NCBI RefSeq assembly: GCF_030269685.1
Contig: NZ_BSTT01000011.1
Span: forward strand, 116,477-180,476
Origin: Actinomycetospora sp. NBRC 106378
GTDB taxonomy: Bacteria > Actinomycetota > Actinomycetes > Mycobacteriales > Pseudonocardiaceae
Direction: 5' to 3'
DNA length: 64,000 bases
Below the pieces are notes generated by a model. It worked only from the letters and a program-made list of their open reading frames with translations. It ran no database searches and was not told the DNA's origin. Positions 17,301 through 26,254 of this stretch are shown here, one piece after another. Both the position numbers and the translations under genes were made by a program. Position 1 is the first letter of the stretch. Each line of letters begins with the position of its first letter.

Positions 17301-18023
17301 CCGCGCGTGGTGCAGCCGGGCCGAGGGCACGCAGAGCACGAGGCCGCCGGCCCGGTTGATCCGCCACCCGAGGTCGAGGTCCTCGCGCAGGAGGCCGTAC
17401 GCCGAGTCGTACCCGCCGAGCGCGTCCCACTCCCGACGGCGGACCAGCGCGCCTGCCGAGCCGACCGCCAGGACCTCGGAGTTGGTGGCGAACTGCCCGA
17501 GGTCGAGCTCGTCGGAGCCGATGCCGGTCTGGCGGTGGCCGGACGCGTCGGTGGACAGGCCGGCCTCGACGACGAGCCGCGGGTCGTCCCAGTCGAGCTG
17601 CAGCGGGCCGAGCATCGCCGCGGACGGCGAGGACTCCGCGACGGAGAGCAGGACGTCCAGGCAGGACGGTTCCGGCGCCGCGTCGTCGTGCAGCACCCAC
17701 AGCCAGTCGCCCGAGCTGCGGTCACCCGACCGGCCCCACCTCCGGTCCGCGTCGGCGACGGCGGCCGCGACGGCCGTGCCGAACGGGGTGTCCCGGGGGA
17801 GGTCGAGCACGACGTCGACGCGGTTCGAGGACCGCAGCAGGTCGGGCGTGGAGTCCCGCGACCCGGTGTCGACCGCGACGACCCGGCGGGGGCCGACGGA
17901 GAGCCGACCGAGCGCGCCGAGGGTCTCCGGCAGCCAGGCCTCGCCGTCGTGACAGACGAGGACCGCCAGCACGGGTGCCGTGGGGGCCACCGCAGTCCCT
18001 CCCGCCGTCGGGTCGCCCGACAC
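14346..18023 (-). CDS. Giant family-2 glycosyltransferase fused to a polytopic membrane domain
   Basis: 1225 aa. Residues about 15-300 form a GT-A glycosyltransferase 2 fold: VLAVLVCHDGEAWLPETL, DTGSRDSTPDLL (nucleotide-sugar Asp) and WVLHDDAAPEPS (acidic motif). A hydrophilic linker (about 330-490) with GRHRSPVDDAEAAT follows. A long membrane region (about 500-1000) carries ten or more hydrophobic helices, and an extracytoplasmic stretch and a last helix (LLLLLQLALVLFTALSAL) end the protein. Such architecture suggests transfer of a sugar to a lipid carrier or wall polymer at the membrane. It lies just downstream of whiB2 on the same strand; M. tuberculosis lacks a gene at this spot. Acceptor and donor are unknown. 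Confidence 0.85.
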   Translation of the reverse strand: MSGDPTAGGTAVAPTAPVLAVLVCHDGEAWLPETLGALGRLSVGPRRVVAVDTGSRDSTPDLLRSSNRVDVVLDLPRDTPFGTAVAAAVADADRRWGRSGDRSSGDWLWVLHDDAAPEPSCLDVLLSVAESSPSAAMLGPLQLDWDDPRLVVEAGLSTDASGHRQTGIGSDELDLGQFATNSEVLAVGSAGALVRRREWDALGGYDSAYGLLREDLDLGWRINRAGGLVLCVPSARLHHARAVTVGTRGLDARGTDGGLRTTDRRNGMATVLANGSGAAYAIGLVRLPLLAVLRALGFLLLRRPRAANAELGAMGRLLADLGDLQEARRRRQPDAGTGDVRGLLTSRTTRLRNAVSGGLTSIVRNRVRDDLDLGRLPDWAARPSRAPASAAAVGEGPEEGSLLVGQGALPAGATAPKRSSRRKAGLRRPGGESVAVSLAAPASPGEAGPTEYIGGRHRSPVDDAEAATALVGIPSPREAPAEEPDPRLVVVPVTPGRVLRELLLAPPLLMVLALTVVSLAAQRSRLGLDLVGGRIRALPELGPLWSAYLAEWHPVAGGTAAPSSAALAVIGVVGGVLWPVAGSSGPGVAVSLLLLGALPLAGLAAYVAARPIRVGRVLRALAASVYALLGITGAAVAQGRLDGVVVVVLLPLVLAGVAAVLRGSRTVAGAEGGRGRRTSWWSAAAGTSLLLAAVSAFAPLVHLMVLVVVVVGFAAVPAPVGAARRRAVALAAVVVLPVLLLLPWPSTLLRAPQVLLHGTGSPVTERFASTLDILSLDPGGAGSLPVVGLIVLVVAVGGALLAPRRAMVPGLAIMLLGIVAAGIVGTVPLAPLSGGDPRPGWTGPALAFAACGALWSLLALVAEARVTPLGTLVTGRSGPRHRPAPRQLGDPAIDLGPDGVLTRVGGGARSAASRVGTAVSSRLRVRASDAAPGRARGVAVPVVAAAAVALAVCAVLVGPRGPVTARPAPVLDAALSGRLAAAGATVVEVGLAPRSDGPGFALDTDTTRRAGVELPRYGDDDLVPVGAAPARLTRDVTALLSGDPATVQAGAAELAASGTAAVVLPDAAVAERAVGAGSPLLSPAAPTSDGRSVLTIGLPVAGAVILEPPVSDDATDAKAAPRRPSGIGTLPAGPPTVGVLISPGADRRLVVLAAERESGWTATVGGAPADIVPAWGHLVGVPVPAAGGPVVVTRDDTLRGLLLLLQLALVLFTALSALPSRTRLD

Positions 18024-18107
18024 CTCGCCGGACGGGCCCGAGACTAGAAGGGGGGTCCGACGGTCCCGTCGGAGAGGGTCACCACGCCGTGACCCCGGGC
18101 GTCCGGG

Positions 18108-18473
18108 TCAGACCACCCGGCGCTTGAGACGACGGCGCTCCCGCTCGGAGAGGCCGCCCCAGATCCCGAACCGCTCGTCGTGGCCGAGGGCGTACTCCAG
18201 GCACTCGGAACGGACCTCGCAGCTGTTGCAGATCTGCTTGGCCTCCCGGGTGGACCCGCCCTTCTCGGGGAAGAACGCCTCCGGGTCGGTCTGCGCGCAC
18301 AGGGCGCGTTCCTGCCACTCCTGCTCGTCCTCGCCGGCCACCGCGAACAGCTCCCCCAGGACGTCACGCGGCCTCCCTGCCCCGTGCGGCCCCCCTGCCG
18401 CCAGTGACCTCTCGGACGTCCCGTCGAACCTCACGCTGCCCAGCACCACCGACCCGCTCTCCGCACCGTTCAC
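18108..18473 (-). CDS. whiB2: WhiB-family iron-sulfur transcription factor (WhiB2/WhmD)
   Basis: 121 aa. Cysteines C59, C82, C85 and C91 form the [4Fe-4S] site in the CX22CX2CX5C arrangement. The turn motif GIWGG is at 103-107, followed by the basic tail ERERRRLKRRVV for DNA contact. WhiB2/WhmD controls septation and differentiation in actinobacteria. The GTG at 18473 follows GGGAGG by 4 nt. Position next to fbiA matches Rv3260c-Rv3261. A WhiB protein confines the host to the actinobacteria. Confidence 0.95.
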   Translation of the reverse strand: MNGAESGSVVLGSVRFDGTSERSLAAGGPHGAGRPRDVLGELFAVAGEDEQEWQERALCAQTDPEAFFPEKGGSTREAKQICNSCEVRSECLEYALGHDERFGIWGGLSERERRRLKRRVV

Positions 18474-18698
18474 ACGGCCTCCCTCACCGCTAGCACTCCC
18501 CAGCTGGCGGAGCGCCGGCCCCGCGCCGGCGTGTACGTCGCCAGGAATTACATCGGTGTCGTTCCATGTGGGTCAAGTCGGGGTACACGCATGGCCGCAT
18601 GTCGCGACGGACGGTCGTCACGTGCGGTGAACGTGTTTCCGACGTTCATCGACGCTGCGTGGCCCCTTCCCGGTATCCGACCTGGGACACTCGGTCCT

Positions 18699-19460
18699 GT
18701 GGCCAGCCTGCGCTCCGGTGGGAGCCTGACCCGGACCAGCCCCATCTTCCTGGGGCTCCTCGCCGCGACCGCGGCGGGGTGCGTCCTCACGCTCTTCGAC
18801 TCCGAGATCGCGATCACCGCCGGCGTGGTGATCATCATCCTGGCGGGCTGGTGCGTCTCGCTCTGCCTGCACGAGTTCTCCCACGCGCTGACCGCGCACC
18901 GCTGCGGCGACCCGTGGGTCAAGGCCCGCGGCTACCTCACCCTCGACATCACGAAGTACGCGAACCCCGGGCTCACCTTCGTGCTGCCCGTGCTCTTCCT
19001 GCTGATCGGTGGCATCCCGCTGCCGGGCGGCGCGGTCTACATCGCGCGCGGCACCCTGCGCGCCCGCTGGGCGATGAGTCTCGTGTCGCTCGCCGGGCCG
19101 CTGGTCAACCTCGTGCTCGCGGTGCTGCTCGCGCTCCTGGTGCCGTTCGTCCCGCTCGCCCTGGGCGCCGGCCTGTCGTTCCTGGCCCTCATCCAGGTGC
19201 TCGCCTTCGTGCTGAACATCCTGCCGATCCCGGGTCTCGACGGCTGGGGCGTCCTCGACCCCTACCTCTCCGACCGGACCCGGCAGACCGTCGCGCCGTT
19301 CACCCCGTACGCGCCGCTGCTGCTGTTCGTGGTGCTGCTGCTCTTCTCCCCCGCCGCGCAGGCCCTGTTCGGGCTCGCGTCGTTCGTCTACTCCTCGACC
19401 GGCGGGGACCTCTCCCTCGCCGAGGCCGGACGGTCGATCTTCTTCTTCTGGCAGCGGTAG
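18699..19460 (+). CDS. M50/site-2-type membrane zinc protease
   Basis: 253 aa, six or so hydrophobic helices. Zinc motif HEFSH (HExxH) sits in LCLHEFSHALTAHRCGD near residue 65, and the third ligand motif NILPIPGLDGWGVLDP near 175-190 carries the expected Asp. Members either cleave transmembrane substrates such as anti-sigma factors or are of unknown function. The GTG at 18699 is set by a GACACT box 7 nt upstream and by the family-like N-terminus. It is divergent from whiB2 and has no counterpart at this site in M. tuberculosis. No obvious substrate lies next to it. Confidence 0.87.
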   Translation: MASLRSGGSLTRTSPIFLGLLAATAAGCVLTLFDSEIAITAGVVIIILAGWCVSLCLHEFSHALTAHRCGDPWVKARGYLTLDITKYANPGLTFVLPVLFLLIGGIPLPGGAVYIARGTLRARWAMSLVSLAGPLVNLVLAVLLALLVPFVPLALGAGLSFLALIQVLAFVLNILPIPGLDGWGVLDPYLSDRTRQTVAPFTPYAPLLLFVVLLLFSPAAQALFGLASFVYSSTGGDLSLAEAGRSIFFFWQR

Positions 19461-19530
19461 GCCCGGTCCCGGACGCCGGGTCGTACCCCGACCCGGCAGA
19501 CCGTCGGGGGTCGGGGGCACGATCATCGGT

Positions 19531-20490
19531 GTGAAGGTCACGGTTCTGGTCGGCGGCGTCGGCGGTGCGCGGTTCCTGCAGGGGGTGCTGGCGGCGCTCG
19601 GCGCGGAGGCCGACGTCTCCGCGGTCGTCAACGTCGGTGACGACATCTGGCTGCACGGCCTGCGGGTCTGTCCCGATCTCGACACCTGCATGTACACCCT
19701 GGGCGAGGGCATCGACACCGAGAAGGGCTGGGGCCGCGCCGACGAGACGTGGTCGGTGAAGGCCGAGCTCGAGGCCTACGGCGCCGACCCGACGTGGTTC
19801 GGGCTGGGCGACCGGGACGTCGCCACCCACCTCGTGCGCACCCGCATGCTGCGCGCCGGCTACCCGCTCTCGCAGGTCACCGAGGCCCTGTGCAACCGCT
19901 GGCGCCCGGGCGTCACCCTCGTCCCCGCGAGCGACGACCGGATCGAGACCCACGTCGTCATCGACGACCCGGACACCGGCGAGCGGCGCGCGGTGCACTT
20001 CCAGGAGTGGTGGGTCCGCTACCGCGCGGCCCCGCCCGCGCACGGCTTCGCCTCGGTGGGCCGCGACCAGGCGACGGCCTGCCCGGCCGCCCTCACCGCG
20101 ATCGCGGAGGCGGACCTGGTGCTGCTCGCCCCGTCGAACCCCGTCGTCAGCGTCGGCACGATCGTCGACGTCCCGGGCCTGCGCGCCGCGCTCGTCGCCG
20201 CGCCCGCGCCCGTCGTCGGGATCAGCCCGATCGTCGGCGGGCGGGCGGTCCGCGGGATGGCCGAGGCGTGCCTGGACGCGGTGGGCGTCGAGGTCTCCGC
20301 GGAGGGCGTCGGACGGCACTACGGGGCGCGATCCGCGGGGGGCCTGCTCGACGGCTGGCTGGTCCACGAGACCGACACCGCCGACGTGCCGGGCGTGGCC
20401 GTCCGGTCCGTCCCGCTGCTCATGACCGACGCGGACGCCACGGCCGACATGGTCCGGGCGGCGATCGACCTGGTGGGGCTGCATGTCTGA
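19531..20490 (+). CDS. fbiA: 2-phospho-L-lactate (or PEP-derived) transferase of F420 synthesis
   Basis: Joins the activated lactyl/enolpyruvyl phosphate moiety to FO to give (dehydro-)F420-0. 319 aa, equal to CofD/FbiA. Motifs are [14 protein letters not shown] at the N-terminus, [36 protein letters not shown] and [12 protein letters not shown] near residue 205. The start is GTG 19531. It overlaps fbiB by 8 nt. Confidence 0.96.
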   Translation: MKVTVLVGGVGGARFLQGVLAALGAEADVSAVVNVGDDIWLHGLRVCPDLDTCMYTLGEGIDTEKGWGRADETWSVKAELEAYGADPTWFGLGDRDVATHLVRTRMLRAGYPLSQVTEALCNRWRPGVTLVPASDDRIETHVVIDDPDTGERRAVHFQEWWVRYRAAPPAHGFASVGRDQATACPAALTAIAEADLVLLAPSNPVVSVGTIVDVPGLRAALVAAPAPVVGISPIVGGRAVRGMAEACLDAVGVEVSAEGVGRHYGARSAGGLLDGWLVHETDTADVPGVAVRSVPLLMTDADATADMVRAAIDLVGLHV

Positions 20491-21859
20491 GACCCCCACG
20501 GCGCCCACCGACCACGCCGCGACCGGCGGGATCACCGCCTGGGGCGTCCCCGGGCTGCCCGAGTTCCGCCCCGGCGACGACCTGTCCGCCGCCCTCGTCG
20601 ACGCGCTGCGCGGCCAGGTGGCCGACGGCGACGTCGTCGTCGTCACCTCGAAGGTCTTCTCCAAGGTCGAGGGGCGGCTGGTCACGGTCCCGCCCGACCC
20701 CGAGGAGCGCGACGCGGCCCGCCGACGACTGATCGACGACGAGACGGTGCGGGTCCTCGCCGTGAAGGGCCGCACGAAGATCGTCACCAATCGGCTGGGG
20801 ATCGCGCAGGCCGCGGCCGGGGTGGACGGCTCCAACGTCGAGACCGACGAGGTGGCGCTGCTGCCCGTCGACCCCGACGGCTCGGCCGCCCGGGTGCGGC
20901 AGGACCTGGCGACGGCGCTGGGCGTGGACGTCGCCGTCGTGGTCACCGACACGATGGGCCGATGCTGGCGGCTCGGCCAGACCGACGCCGCGATCGGCTC
21001 CGCCGGGCTGGTGGCGCTGCACGGCTACGGCGGCGCGGTCGACCGGCAGGGCAACGAGCTGCTGGTCACGCAGGTCGCGGTCGCGGACGAGATCGCCTCG
21101 GCCGCCGACCTGGTGAAGGGCAAGCTCGGCGGGGTCCCGGTCGCCGTCGTCCGCGGCCTCGACGTCCTGCACGGGACCGGTCCGACGGCGGGCGAACTGG
21201 TCCGCCCCGTCGAGGAGGACCTGTTCTGGCTCGGCACGCACGAGGCCATCGCGCGCGGACGCCGCGAGGCCGTGCCCGCCCGTCGCTCCGTGCGGGCGTT
21301 CGCCGACGACCCGGTGGACCCGGACGCCGTGCGGCGGGCGGTCGCCGCCGGCCTCACCGCCCCGGCCCCGCACCACTCGCGGCCGGTGCGGTTCGTCTGG
21401 CTGCGCGACGCGACCCGTCGTCGGGAACTCCTCGACGCCATGGCCACCGCCTGGCGGGCGGACCTGTCCGACGACGGGTTCACCGCCGCGCAGGTCGAGA
21501 AGCGGCTCGCCCGCGGCGACCTGCTGTACCGGGCGCCGGAGCTCGTCCTGCCGTTCCTCGTGCGGGGTCCCGACGGCGGGTCGCACGACTATCCCGACGC
21601 CCGCCGGTCCGCGGGCGAGGACACGATGTTCACCGTCGCCGGAGGTGCGGCGGTGCAGGGCCTGCTGGTGGCGCTCGCGGCGGAGGACCTCGGGTCGTGC
21701 TGGGTCGGCTCCACGATCTTCGCGGCCGACCTGGTGCGCTCGGTGCTGGACCTGCCGGGGACGTGGGAGCCGCTCGGAGCGGTCGCCGTCGGCCACCCCG
21801 CGGAGCCCCCGGCCCCGCGGGGCGAGCCGGCCGTCGACGACCGGCTGGTGGAGCGGTGA
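20483..21859 (+). CDS. fbiB: F420-0:gamma-glutamyl ligase / nitroreductase fusion
   Basis: Adds the poly-glutamate tail to F420-0 and, in actinobacteria, reduces dehydro-F420-0. 458 aa. The N-terminal CofE-type ligase (about 1-245) shows [33 protein letters not shown] and [23 protein letters not shown]. The C-terminal nitroreductase/FMN domain (about 250-458) shows [13 protein letters not shown] and [14 protein letters not shown]. The two-domain form is the mycobacterial type. Translationally coupled to fbiA; its stop overlaps the Nudix start. Confidence 0.95.
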   Translation: MSETPTAPTDHAATGGITAWGVPGLPEFRPGDDLSAALVDALRGQVADGDVVVVTSKVFSKVEGRLVTVPPDPEERDAARRRLIDDETVRVLAVKGRTKIVTNRLGIAQAAAGVDGSNVETDEVALLPVDPDGSAARVRQDLATALGVDVAVVVTDTMGRCWRLGQTDAAIGSAGLVALHGYGGAVDRQGNELLVTQVAVADEIASAADLVKGKLGGVPVAVVRGLDVLHGTGPTAGELVRPVEEDLFWLGTHEAIARGRREAVPARRSVRAFADDPVDPDAVRRAVAAGLTAPAPHHSRPVRFVWLRDATRRRELLDAMATAWRADLSDDGFTAAQVEKRLARGDLLYRAPELVLPFLVRGPDGGSHDYPDARRSAGEDTMFTVAGGAAVQGLLVALAAEDLGSCWVGSTIFAADLVRSVLDLPGTWEPLGAVAVGHPAEPPAPRGEPAVDDRLVER

Positions 21860-22380
21860 GCGCCCCGGTGCACGCCGACGCCACCGCGGTCCTGACGGCC
21901 TGGGAGGCGCCCACCCCCGACCAGTCCGCGATCCGGTACGCCCTCCTGGCCTACCTCGCGGCCCGGGACGACGCCTGCGCCCGGGCGTGCGCCAGCGGGC
22001 ACCTGACGGCCTCGGCGCTGGTCGTCGACGCCGCCGGGGAGCACGCGCTGCTCACGCTGCACCCCCGGGTGGGCCGCTGGCTGCAGCTCGGTGGGCACAT
22101 CGAGGCCGACGACCCGACCCTGCGCGACGCGGCCCTGCGCGAGGCGACCGAGGAGTCGGGGATCGCCGGGCTCGCGATCTCGGACGCGCCGGTGCACCTC
22201 GACGTCCACCCGGTGACCTGCTCGCTCGGTGTGCCCACGCGGCACCTGGACGTCCGCTACCTGGTCCGTGCCCCCGAGGGTGCCGCCGCGGTGCGCAGCG
22301 ACGAGTCGGTCGACCTGCGCTGGTGGCCGCTCGCGGAGCTGCCGGACGACGTGGCGTTCGGGCGGGCGTTGGGCGGCTGA
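21856..22380 (+). CDS. Nudix hydrolase
   Basis: 174 aa. The Nudix helix ends in REATEESGI, and the preceding [16 protein letters not shown] carries the usual insertion seen in GGHVEPGD-type members. The substrate is some nucleoside-diphosphate-linked compound, not readable. The GTG overlaps the fbiB stop (GTGA), so it is the third gene of the fbiA-fbiB operon, and a link to F420 precursor housekeeping is possible but only inferred. It converges with the serine hydrolase at a 12-nt gap. Confidence 0.85.
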   Translation: MSAPVHADATAVLTAWEAPTPDQSAIRYALLAYLAARDDACARACASGHLTASALVVDAAGEHALLTLHPRVGRWLQLGGHIEADDPTLRDAALREATEESGIAGLAISDAPVHLDVHPVTCSLGVPTRHLDVRYLVRAPEGAAAVRSDESVDLRWWPLAELPDDVAFGRALGG

Positions 22381-22392
22381 CCCGCCGGAGCC

Positions 22393-23556
22393 TCACACGG
22401 CCGGAGCCGTCAGCCCGCCGGTGAGGGTCCGCGTCACCGTGTCCACCGCCGAGCGCGCGGTGTCCCACGAGTCGCCGCCCGGCTGGCGGGTGAGCACCGC
22501 GACGACCCAGGGCGAGCCGGCGGCCGGGACACCGGTGGTGTGCAGGTACAGGTCGCCGTCGGACATCCAGCCCTGCTTGGCCGTCGCCCCGGCGGGGCGC
22601 GGTGGGTCGAGGAGCCCGAAGGCCTGGTCGAACCCGTCGGCGCCCGTGTCCGCGGCGTTCCCCAGTCCGGTCCGGATGACCTGCTGGTCGGCCGGCGAGA
22701 GCGCCGTGAACGCGTAGCGGTAGACCGCGAGGACGTCGCGGGCGGAGATCACCGTCTCGCCCCACTCGTCGGGGTCCGACGGCGGCGTCGTGTCGTGCAG
22801 ACCGACGAGGGACACGACGTCGGAGACCGTCTGCGTGCCGCCGTACTCCTCCCACAGCGTGTCCATCACGTCGTCGTCGGAGAGGCTGAGCGCGCGCCCG
22901 ATCGCGGTCATGTCGTCGGCGCTCAGCGTGATGTCACCGGTCTCGGATCGGTGCAGCAGGTCGACGATCGTGAACAGCTTGACCACCGACGCCGACTCGA
23001 ACCCGGTCGCCCCGGTCGACCCGGCGACGACGTCGCCGTCGGTCTGGTCCAGGACCGCCACACCGACGGCGACGCCCCCCGGCGCCGCGGCGACGGCCTG
23101 CGCGACCGCTGTGCCCGCGGCGGCGTCGGCGGTGGCGGGCGAGACCCGCGGGGGTGCGGCGGTCGTCGTCGGGGGTGCGGTCGTCGGCGGCGACGCGGGG
23201 CGTGCCGTCGCGGCCTGGCCCGGCCGGACGGAGAGCGACGGGAGGACCTGGCGCGCCGTCAGGGTGGTGGTGCCCGACGGCGTGCCGAGTACCCGGACCG
23301 GGGAGCCGACGGGGAAGTGTGCGGCGTCGGTGGGCTGGTGGGTCCGCCCGTAGCGGGTGGTGGGGGTGAGCTGCACCGTCCAGCTCGCGCCGGTCGTCGC
23401 CAGCACCGTCCACGTGGAGCCGGACTCCGCGGTCACCGTCCCGTTCACCACGTGCCGCGCGCGGGCGCCGGCCGACGACCGGACCGTGCCTCCGCAGCCC
23501 GCGGTCGCGAGGACGGCCACCAGCACCAGGACGGGCAGGACTCGACGGATGATCAC
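22393..23556 (-). CDS. Lipoprotein serine hydrolase, class-A beta-lactamase-like
   Basis: 387 aa from GTG 23556. The signal peptide ends in the lipobox LATAGC (Cys21). A beta-rich region (about 35-110) of unknown type and a Thr/Pro-rich linker follow. The penicillin-binding fold (about 145-387) has the SxxK nucleophile motif SVVK in FESASVVKLFTIVDL. The KTG-like position reads AKQGW, which departs from the classic motif, so beta-lactamase activity is doubtful. A longer frame reaches 23793, but the start before the lipobox is the natural one. It may act in peptidoglycan maturation or be non-catalytic. Confidence 0.82.
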   Translation of the reverse strand: MIIRRVLPVLVLVAVLATAGCGGTVRSSAGARARHVVNGTVTAESGSTWTVLATTGASWTVQLTPTTRYGRTHQPTDAAHFPVGSPVRVLGTPSGTTTLTARQVLPSLSVRPGQAATARPASPPTTAPPTTTAAPPRVSPATADAAAGTAVAQAVAAAPGGVAVGVAVLDQTDGDVVAGSTGATGFESASVVKLFTIVDLLHRSETGDITLSADDMTAIGRALSLSDDDVMDTLWEEYGGTQTVSDVVSLVGLHDTTPPSDPDEWGETVISARDVLAVYRYAFTALSPADQQVIRTGLGNAADTGADGFDQAFGLLDPPRPAGATAKQGWMSDGDLYLHTTGVPAAGSPWVVAVLTRQPGGDSWDTARSAVDTVTRTLTGGLTAPAV

Positions 23557-23638
23557 GCCGGTGAGCCTGTCCAGTCCCCGCGCCACGGCACCAGCACCGG
23601 GCCCCGATCCACAGCAGGAGCTCAGCCGGACGGGACGA

Positions 23639-24160
23639 TCAGCCCGTCCCGGACAGCGCGTCGCGGGCGTAGGCGGCGACGCCCGCCGCGTGCCGGTCGA
23701 GGACGGCCGCCAGCGCCTCGCTGACGACCGGGCCGGCCAGTGCCCGGTGGCGGTCGGCCACGGAACGGGCGGCCGGCGAGTCGACCGGTTCACCCGCCGT
23801 CCAGGCCCGGGCCCAGGCGAGCCCGAGCTCGTCGAGGTCCTCGTCGATCCGGGGCCGTTCCCCGAAGCCGTCGAGGATCTCCTCCGGCGTGACCGCCCGG
23901 CCCTGCGCCACGGCGCGGACGGAGGCTATCTGCCGGTCCACCCGGGCGCGCACCGCCTCGAGCAGCGGGAGCAGGTCCGCGGCCGACGCGCACCCCCTAT
24001 CGGCGTGCTCGGTCTCCTTGTCGGGAGCTAGGCCCAGCTCCCGGCAGAGCAGGACCCGCTGGAGCTCGACGACGTCCTCGCCCGTCCAGAGGCCGGGCCG
24101 CAGCGCGGCGAGCGGCACCCCGCTCGCCCGGGCGACCTCGGCGGCGCTGGACCCGTCCAC
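23639..24160 (-). CDS. MerR/TipA-like protein with shortened DNA-binding part
   Basis: 173 aa. The start SSAAEVARASGVPLAALRPG resembles the helix-turn-helix of MerR regulators, and VVELQRVLLCRELGLAPD resembles the following helix pair. The wing segment of about 20 residues that normally lies between them (the HYDEIGLL...GYRLY part) is missing. The C-terminal half (about 85-173, EEILDGFGE...WARAWTAGEPVDSPAARSVADRHRAL) resembles the TipAS ligand-binding domain. It follows the glycosylase gene with a 3-nt gap, so the two are co-expressed. Identity is moderate. Confidence 0.62.
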   Translation of the reverse strand: MDGSSAAEVARASGVPLAALRPGLWTGEDVVELQRVLLCRELGLAPDKETEHADRGCASAADLLPLLEAVRARVDRQIASVRAVAQGRAVTPEEILDGFGERPRIDEDLDELGLAWARAWTAGEPVDSPAARSVADRHRALAGPVVSEALAAVLDRHAAGVAAYARDALSGTG

Positions 24161-24163
24161 CGC

Positions 24164-25102
24164 TCAGTACTCCCGGAAGTCTCGCGGCGAGTACCGCGGC
24201 CCGAAGCGGGGGCGCCGGAACCCGGACGCCTCGATGTAGCGGACCGCCCGCTGCCGCTGCGGGGCGTAGCAGGCGAGGACCTCCATCATCCCCGCGTCGT
24301 CGAGCTTCCGGCCGACGAGCGCGTAGCCGACCGTGCTGGGGATGTGGAAGTCGCCGATCGACACCGCGTCGGGGTCGCCCCAGGCGCGCTGGGCGACCTC
24401 GGCGGCGGTCCAGACCCCGATCCCGGGGACCTTGCGCAGCAGCGAGCGACCCTCGACCCCGCGCAGCTCCACGGCCTTCTCCAGCCGGTGCGCGACGGTG
24501 GCCGACGCGAGGATCGCGCGGCGCCGGGACTGGTCGACGCCCGCCTTGTGCCACTCCCAGTCGGGGATCGCCTTCGTGGCGCGCGGCGTCGGCGGGACCC
24601 GCATGCCCTTCGGGGCGGGTCCGGGTGCGGGGCCGCCGAAGCGCCAGCAGAGCTCACGCCAGGAGCGGTGGGCCTCGATGCCGGTGACCTTCTGCTCGAG
24701 GATCGCGGCGAACAGCTGGTCCCACACCGCCCCGCACGCCCCGAGCCGCAGCCCCGGCAGGCGGTGGCGGGCGTCGGCGACCAGCGGGTGGTGCCCGACG
24801 AACCCGTCGTCGTCGTCGTCCGCGCCGAGCAGGGCGGGCAGCCCGTCGAGCACCCACTCGGCGCCGTCGCCCCACGCGTCGGCGACCACCTCGGTGCCCA
24901 CGCGGCGGATCCGGGTGGTGGCCGGTCCGACCGGGGTCGAGCCCACCCGCCAGAGGACGCCGGTCTCGTCGATGCGGCAGGTCGGGTCGCCCTTGCCGTG
25001 GCGCAGCGGCGAGATCAGCGCGGCGATGTCGAGGACGTACCCCGGTTGCCACCGGCGCGTCCGGGCGGTCCCGGACTCGGATTCGAGGAGAGCCTCAGCC
25101 AC
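24164..25102 (-). CDS. DNA-3-methyladenine glycosylase II-like (HhH-GPD) protein
   Basis: 312 aa. The C-terminal half holds the helix-hairpin-helix motif LRKVPGIGVWTAAEVAQRAWGD and the catalytic aspartate in AVSIGDFHIPSTVGYALVG (HhH-GPD signature). The N-terminal half is a beta-rich domain of the AlkA type. Family members remove alkylated bases to start base-excision repair. The GTG overlaps the guanylyltransferase stop by 8 nt. Pairing a repair glycosylase with a sugar nucleotidyltransferase is an operon accident rather than an obvious pathway. Confidence 0.85.
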   Translation of the reverse strand: MAEALLESESGTARTRRWQPGYVLDIAALISPLRHGKGDPTCRIDETGVLWRVGSTPVGPATTRIRRVGTEVVADAWGDGAEWVLDGLPALLGADDDDDGFVGHHPLVADARHRLPGLRLGACGAVWDQLFAAILEQKVTGIEAHRSWRELCWRFGGPAPGPAPKGMRVPPTPRATKAIPDWEWHKAGVDQSRRRAILASATVAHRLEKAVELRGVEGRSLLRKVPGIGVWTAAEVAQRAWGDPDAVSIGDFHIPSTVGYALVGRKLDDAGMMEVLACYAPQRQRAVRYIEASGFRRPRFGPRYSPRDFREY

Positions 25103-26192
25103 TCCCCGAGAATCGCAGACCGCCGTCCGGGATCGCGAGACCGGGCCACAGGCGGACGCCGTCGCGGAGCTCGCACCCCGCGCCGACGGTCACGTCGTCG
25201 CCGATGACCGCGTCGCTGACCACCGTCTCGTCGCCGATCACCGCGCGCGGCCCGACGACGGAGCGGGTGACGGCGACGTTGTCGCCGATGCGGGCGCCGT
25301 CCATCACCACCGAGCCGATGATCCGCGAGCCGTCGCCCACGACGACGTCGCGGCCGAGGGTGCTGCCGTCGGAGACCGACGCGGTCGCCGCCGTCTTCGC
25401 GCCGTCCAGCAGCAGCGCGGTCCCGACGGGGCCGGGCAGGGCCGACGTCGGGGCGATGCCCTGCACCAGGTCGGCGCACCCGCGGACGAAGGCGGCGGGG
25501 GTACCGAGGTCGAGCCAGTACGACGACTCGACGTGGCCCTGCAACCGGCGGCCCTCGCGCAGCAGGCCGGGGAACGTCTCGCGCTCCACGCTGACCGGGC
25601 GGCCACCCGGGATCGCGTCGATCACGGCGCGCCGGAAGACGTAGCACCCGGCATTGACCTGGTCGGTCGGCGGGTTGAGCGTCTTCTCCAGGAACGCCTC
25701 GACGCGGCCGGTGGCGTCGGTGGGGACGCAGCCGAAGGCGGTGGGGTCGGGCACGCGGACCAGGTGCAGCGTCGCGTCGGCGCCCGAGGTCCGGTGCTCG
25801 CCGAGGACCGCCCCCAGGTCGACCCCGGAGAGGATGTCGCCGTTGAAGACCATGACCTCGTCGAACCCCGGGTCGAGGGCGGCCGCGGCGTGCCGGATGC
25901 CGCCGCCGGTGCCGAGCGGCTCCGGCTCGGGCACGCACTCGAGGTCGAGCCCGAACGCCGAGCCGTCCCCGAGGTAGTCCGCGAACACCTCCGCGCGGTA
26001 GCTGGTGCCCAGCACCACACGCCGGATTCCCGCGGCGGCGATGCGCGAGAGCAGGTGCCCGATGAACGGCACCCCCGCCGTCGGCAACATCGGCTTCGGC
26101 GTCGACGCGGTCAGCGGGCGCAGCCGGCTGCCCTGACCGCCGACGAGCACCACCGCCGCCGTGCCCTCGGCCGTTCCCCCCGTAGTCGTCAC
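25095..26192 (-). CDS. Mannose-1-phosphate guanylyltransferase
   Basis: Makes GDP-mannose from GTP and mannose-1-phosphate; actinobacterial cousin of Rv3264c. 365 aa. The nucleotidyltransferase domain (about 1-235) has VVLVGGQGSRLRPLTASTPKPMLP, with the GxGxRLxPLT signature and the catalytic Lys in PKPML, and VMVFNGDILSG (metal Asp). A left-handed beta-helix with hexapeptide repeats (about 265-350: GSTLGRDVVVGDGSRIIGSVV) follows. The GTG at 26192 follows AGGAGG by 8 nt. First gene of an operon with alkA-like and MerR-like genes; supplies PIM, lipomannan or glycoprotein mannose with manA/manB. Confidence 0.93.
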   Translation of the reverse strand: MTTTGGTAEGTAAVVLVGGQGSRLRPLTASTPKPMLPTAGVPFIGHLLSRIAAAGIRRVVLGTSYRAEVFADYLGDGSAFGLDLECVPEPEPLGTGGGIRHAAAALDPGFDEVMVFNGDILSGVDLGAVLGEHRTSGADATLHLVRVPDPTAFGCVPTDATGRVEAFLEKTLNPPTDQVNAGCYVFRRAVIDAIPGGRPVSVERETFPGLLREGRRLQGHVESSYWLDLGTPAAFVRGCADLVQGIAPTSALPGPVGTALLLDGAKTAATASVSDGSTLGRDVVVGDGSRIIGSVVMDGARIGDNVAVTRSVVGPRAVIGDETVVSDAVIGDDVTVGAGCELRDGVRLWPGLAIPDGGLRFSGSG

Positions 26193-26254
26193 GTTCGTGC
26201 CCTCCTGGGTGTGTCACCGGCCCCCGCTGTGACGACGACGTCGCGTCCGGGCGC

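Noticed and set aside
13912..17700. 1262-aa minus frame joining the VOC protein to upstream sequence
   Set aside because: Only its last 125 residues are a recognisable protein; the rest is a shadow of the glycosyltransferase in another frame.
14493..18047. 1184-aa plus-strand frame opposite the giant glycosyltransferase
   Set aside because: No domain, repetitive Arg/Gly/Asp sequence, no start signal; mirror of the real gene's codon bias.
22393..23793. Longer start for the serine hydrolase
   Set aside because: Would place about 79 basic, low-complexity residues before the signal peptide; the GTG at 23556 gives a normal lipoprotein.
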